A stretch of DNA of 31,248 bases from a virus: positions 1 to 31,248 of IMG/VR virus record IMGVR_UViG_3300021197_000454. The stretch is one strand, 5' to 3'. Position 1 is the first letter of the stretch. Every line of letters starts with the position of its first letter. Made by a program: the position numbers and the translations under genes. The notes beneath the pieces were generated by a model that saw only the letters and a program-made list of their open reading frames with translations, was not told the origin of the DNA and made no database searches. This document shows, piece by piece, positions 30,988-31,248 of this stretch.

Positions 30988-31248
30988 GTGTCTACAAAAA
31001 AATTCTCGCTTCGCTCGGATGAAAGCCTCGACAAGTCGAGGTAACTCTTTATAGCCCCCCTCGCTTCGCTCAGGTGGCCCGGGTAAGGAGGGTACCCTCC
31101 GGGCACCCCCTCTTTATTTTATTCTGTAGCTAGCCAGTACCGTTACTTACTAATATGCTCAAACGATACAACAATATGACAACTCCTAAGCACAACTCTA
31201 TGTAAATCAATGACTTACCCCCACCCCCTTTTTTCTACACCCGTCTGG
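30988..31248. other. Hairpin-rich non-coding tail
   Basis: No ORF with an SD. It starts with another TGTCTACA (30989-30996). It holds the 12-bp repeat CTCGCTTCGCTC twice (31005-31016, 31060-31071), hairpin CCTCGA-CAAG-TCGAGG (31026-31041), the perfect palindrome GGAGGGTACCCTCC (31087-31100) enclosed by GCCCGG/CCGGGC (31077-31104), then AT-rich sequence ending in C-rich and T-rich runs. Could be an intergenic control or structural element; function not readable. Confidence 0.5.

Overview
The window looks like part of a tailed dsDNA phage genome (Caudoviricetes), most probably from an uncultured, likely marine, bacteriophage. The reasons are the tight head-to-tail gene packing, a virion block on one strand and a replication/recombination block on the other, a phage-type family A DNA polymerase, and low-complexity virion proteins with the GGIVGYA-type and DGEFVIPADVVS-type motifs that I associate with marine phage genomes. 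Translation signals are ordinary bacterial Shine-Dalgarno sites. No integrase, terminase, capsid, tRNA or lysis gene is visible, so the window is only part of the genome.

Layout. (1) 3-11385, plus strand: five consecutive late/virion genes: a collagen-like Gly-rich protein (5' end off the window), three Gln/Gly-rich structural proteins, and a 2152-residue polyvalent-type internal virion protein with an HEAIH zincin motif and a PLxRFG-like motif. (2) 11388-22516, minus strand: a replication and recombination operon. In transcription order it holds a VRR-NUC nuclease, an 89-residue protein, DNA polymerase, three very small proteins including a DUF3310 protein, a staphylococcal-nuclease-like protein, a Cas4/RecB-like nuclease, an HNH-like basic protein, an SNF2-type helicase, a coiled-coil protein, a Zn-binding SSB-like protein, an HTH protein, a primase-polymerase/helicase and a small basic protein. 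(3) 22630-29513, minus strand: accessory/early genes in three transcription units. These are Zn-ribbon + membrane peptide + 109-residue protein; MoxR ATPase + zincin/VWA protein + 86-residue protein; and a nine-gene unit of mostly unknown small proteins, one of them ribbon-helix-helix-like. (4) 29514-30281: a repeat- and palindrome-rich non-coding region. (5) 30282-30944, plus strand: one unknown 220-residue protein with its own promoter-like region and a strong terminator, followed by a GC-rich hairpin tail.

How the parts fit. The two large blocks converge at 11385/11388 with almost no spacer. Each of the three early units starts with a near-identical 48-bp cassette: a TTTCC(A/C)GA box, an ATAACAATGTTAT palindrome overlapping an extended -10, an SD and the start codon. 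A fourth copy lacking the SD lies before the replication operon, followed by an intrinsic terminator and a separate sigma70-like promoter that would give a leaderless VRR-NUC mRNA. Two longer palindromes with the same core and GTCTAC arms sit in the non-coding region. This suggests one DNA-binding factor coordinating the early and replication modules.

The main novelty candidates are this regulatory network, the phage-borne MoxR-zincin/VWA module, the structured 234-nt leader at 19822-20055, and the giant virion protein with a possible FtsK-gamma-like segment. Five genes shorter than 60 codons (19287-19409, 22630-22773, 23371-23514, 23507-23671, 29152-29316) were found by reading the gaps between larger genes.
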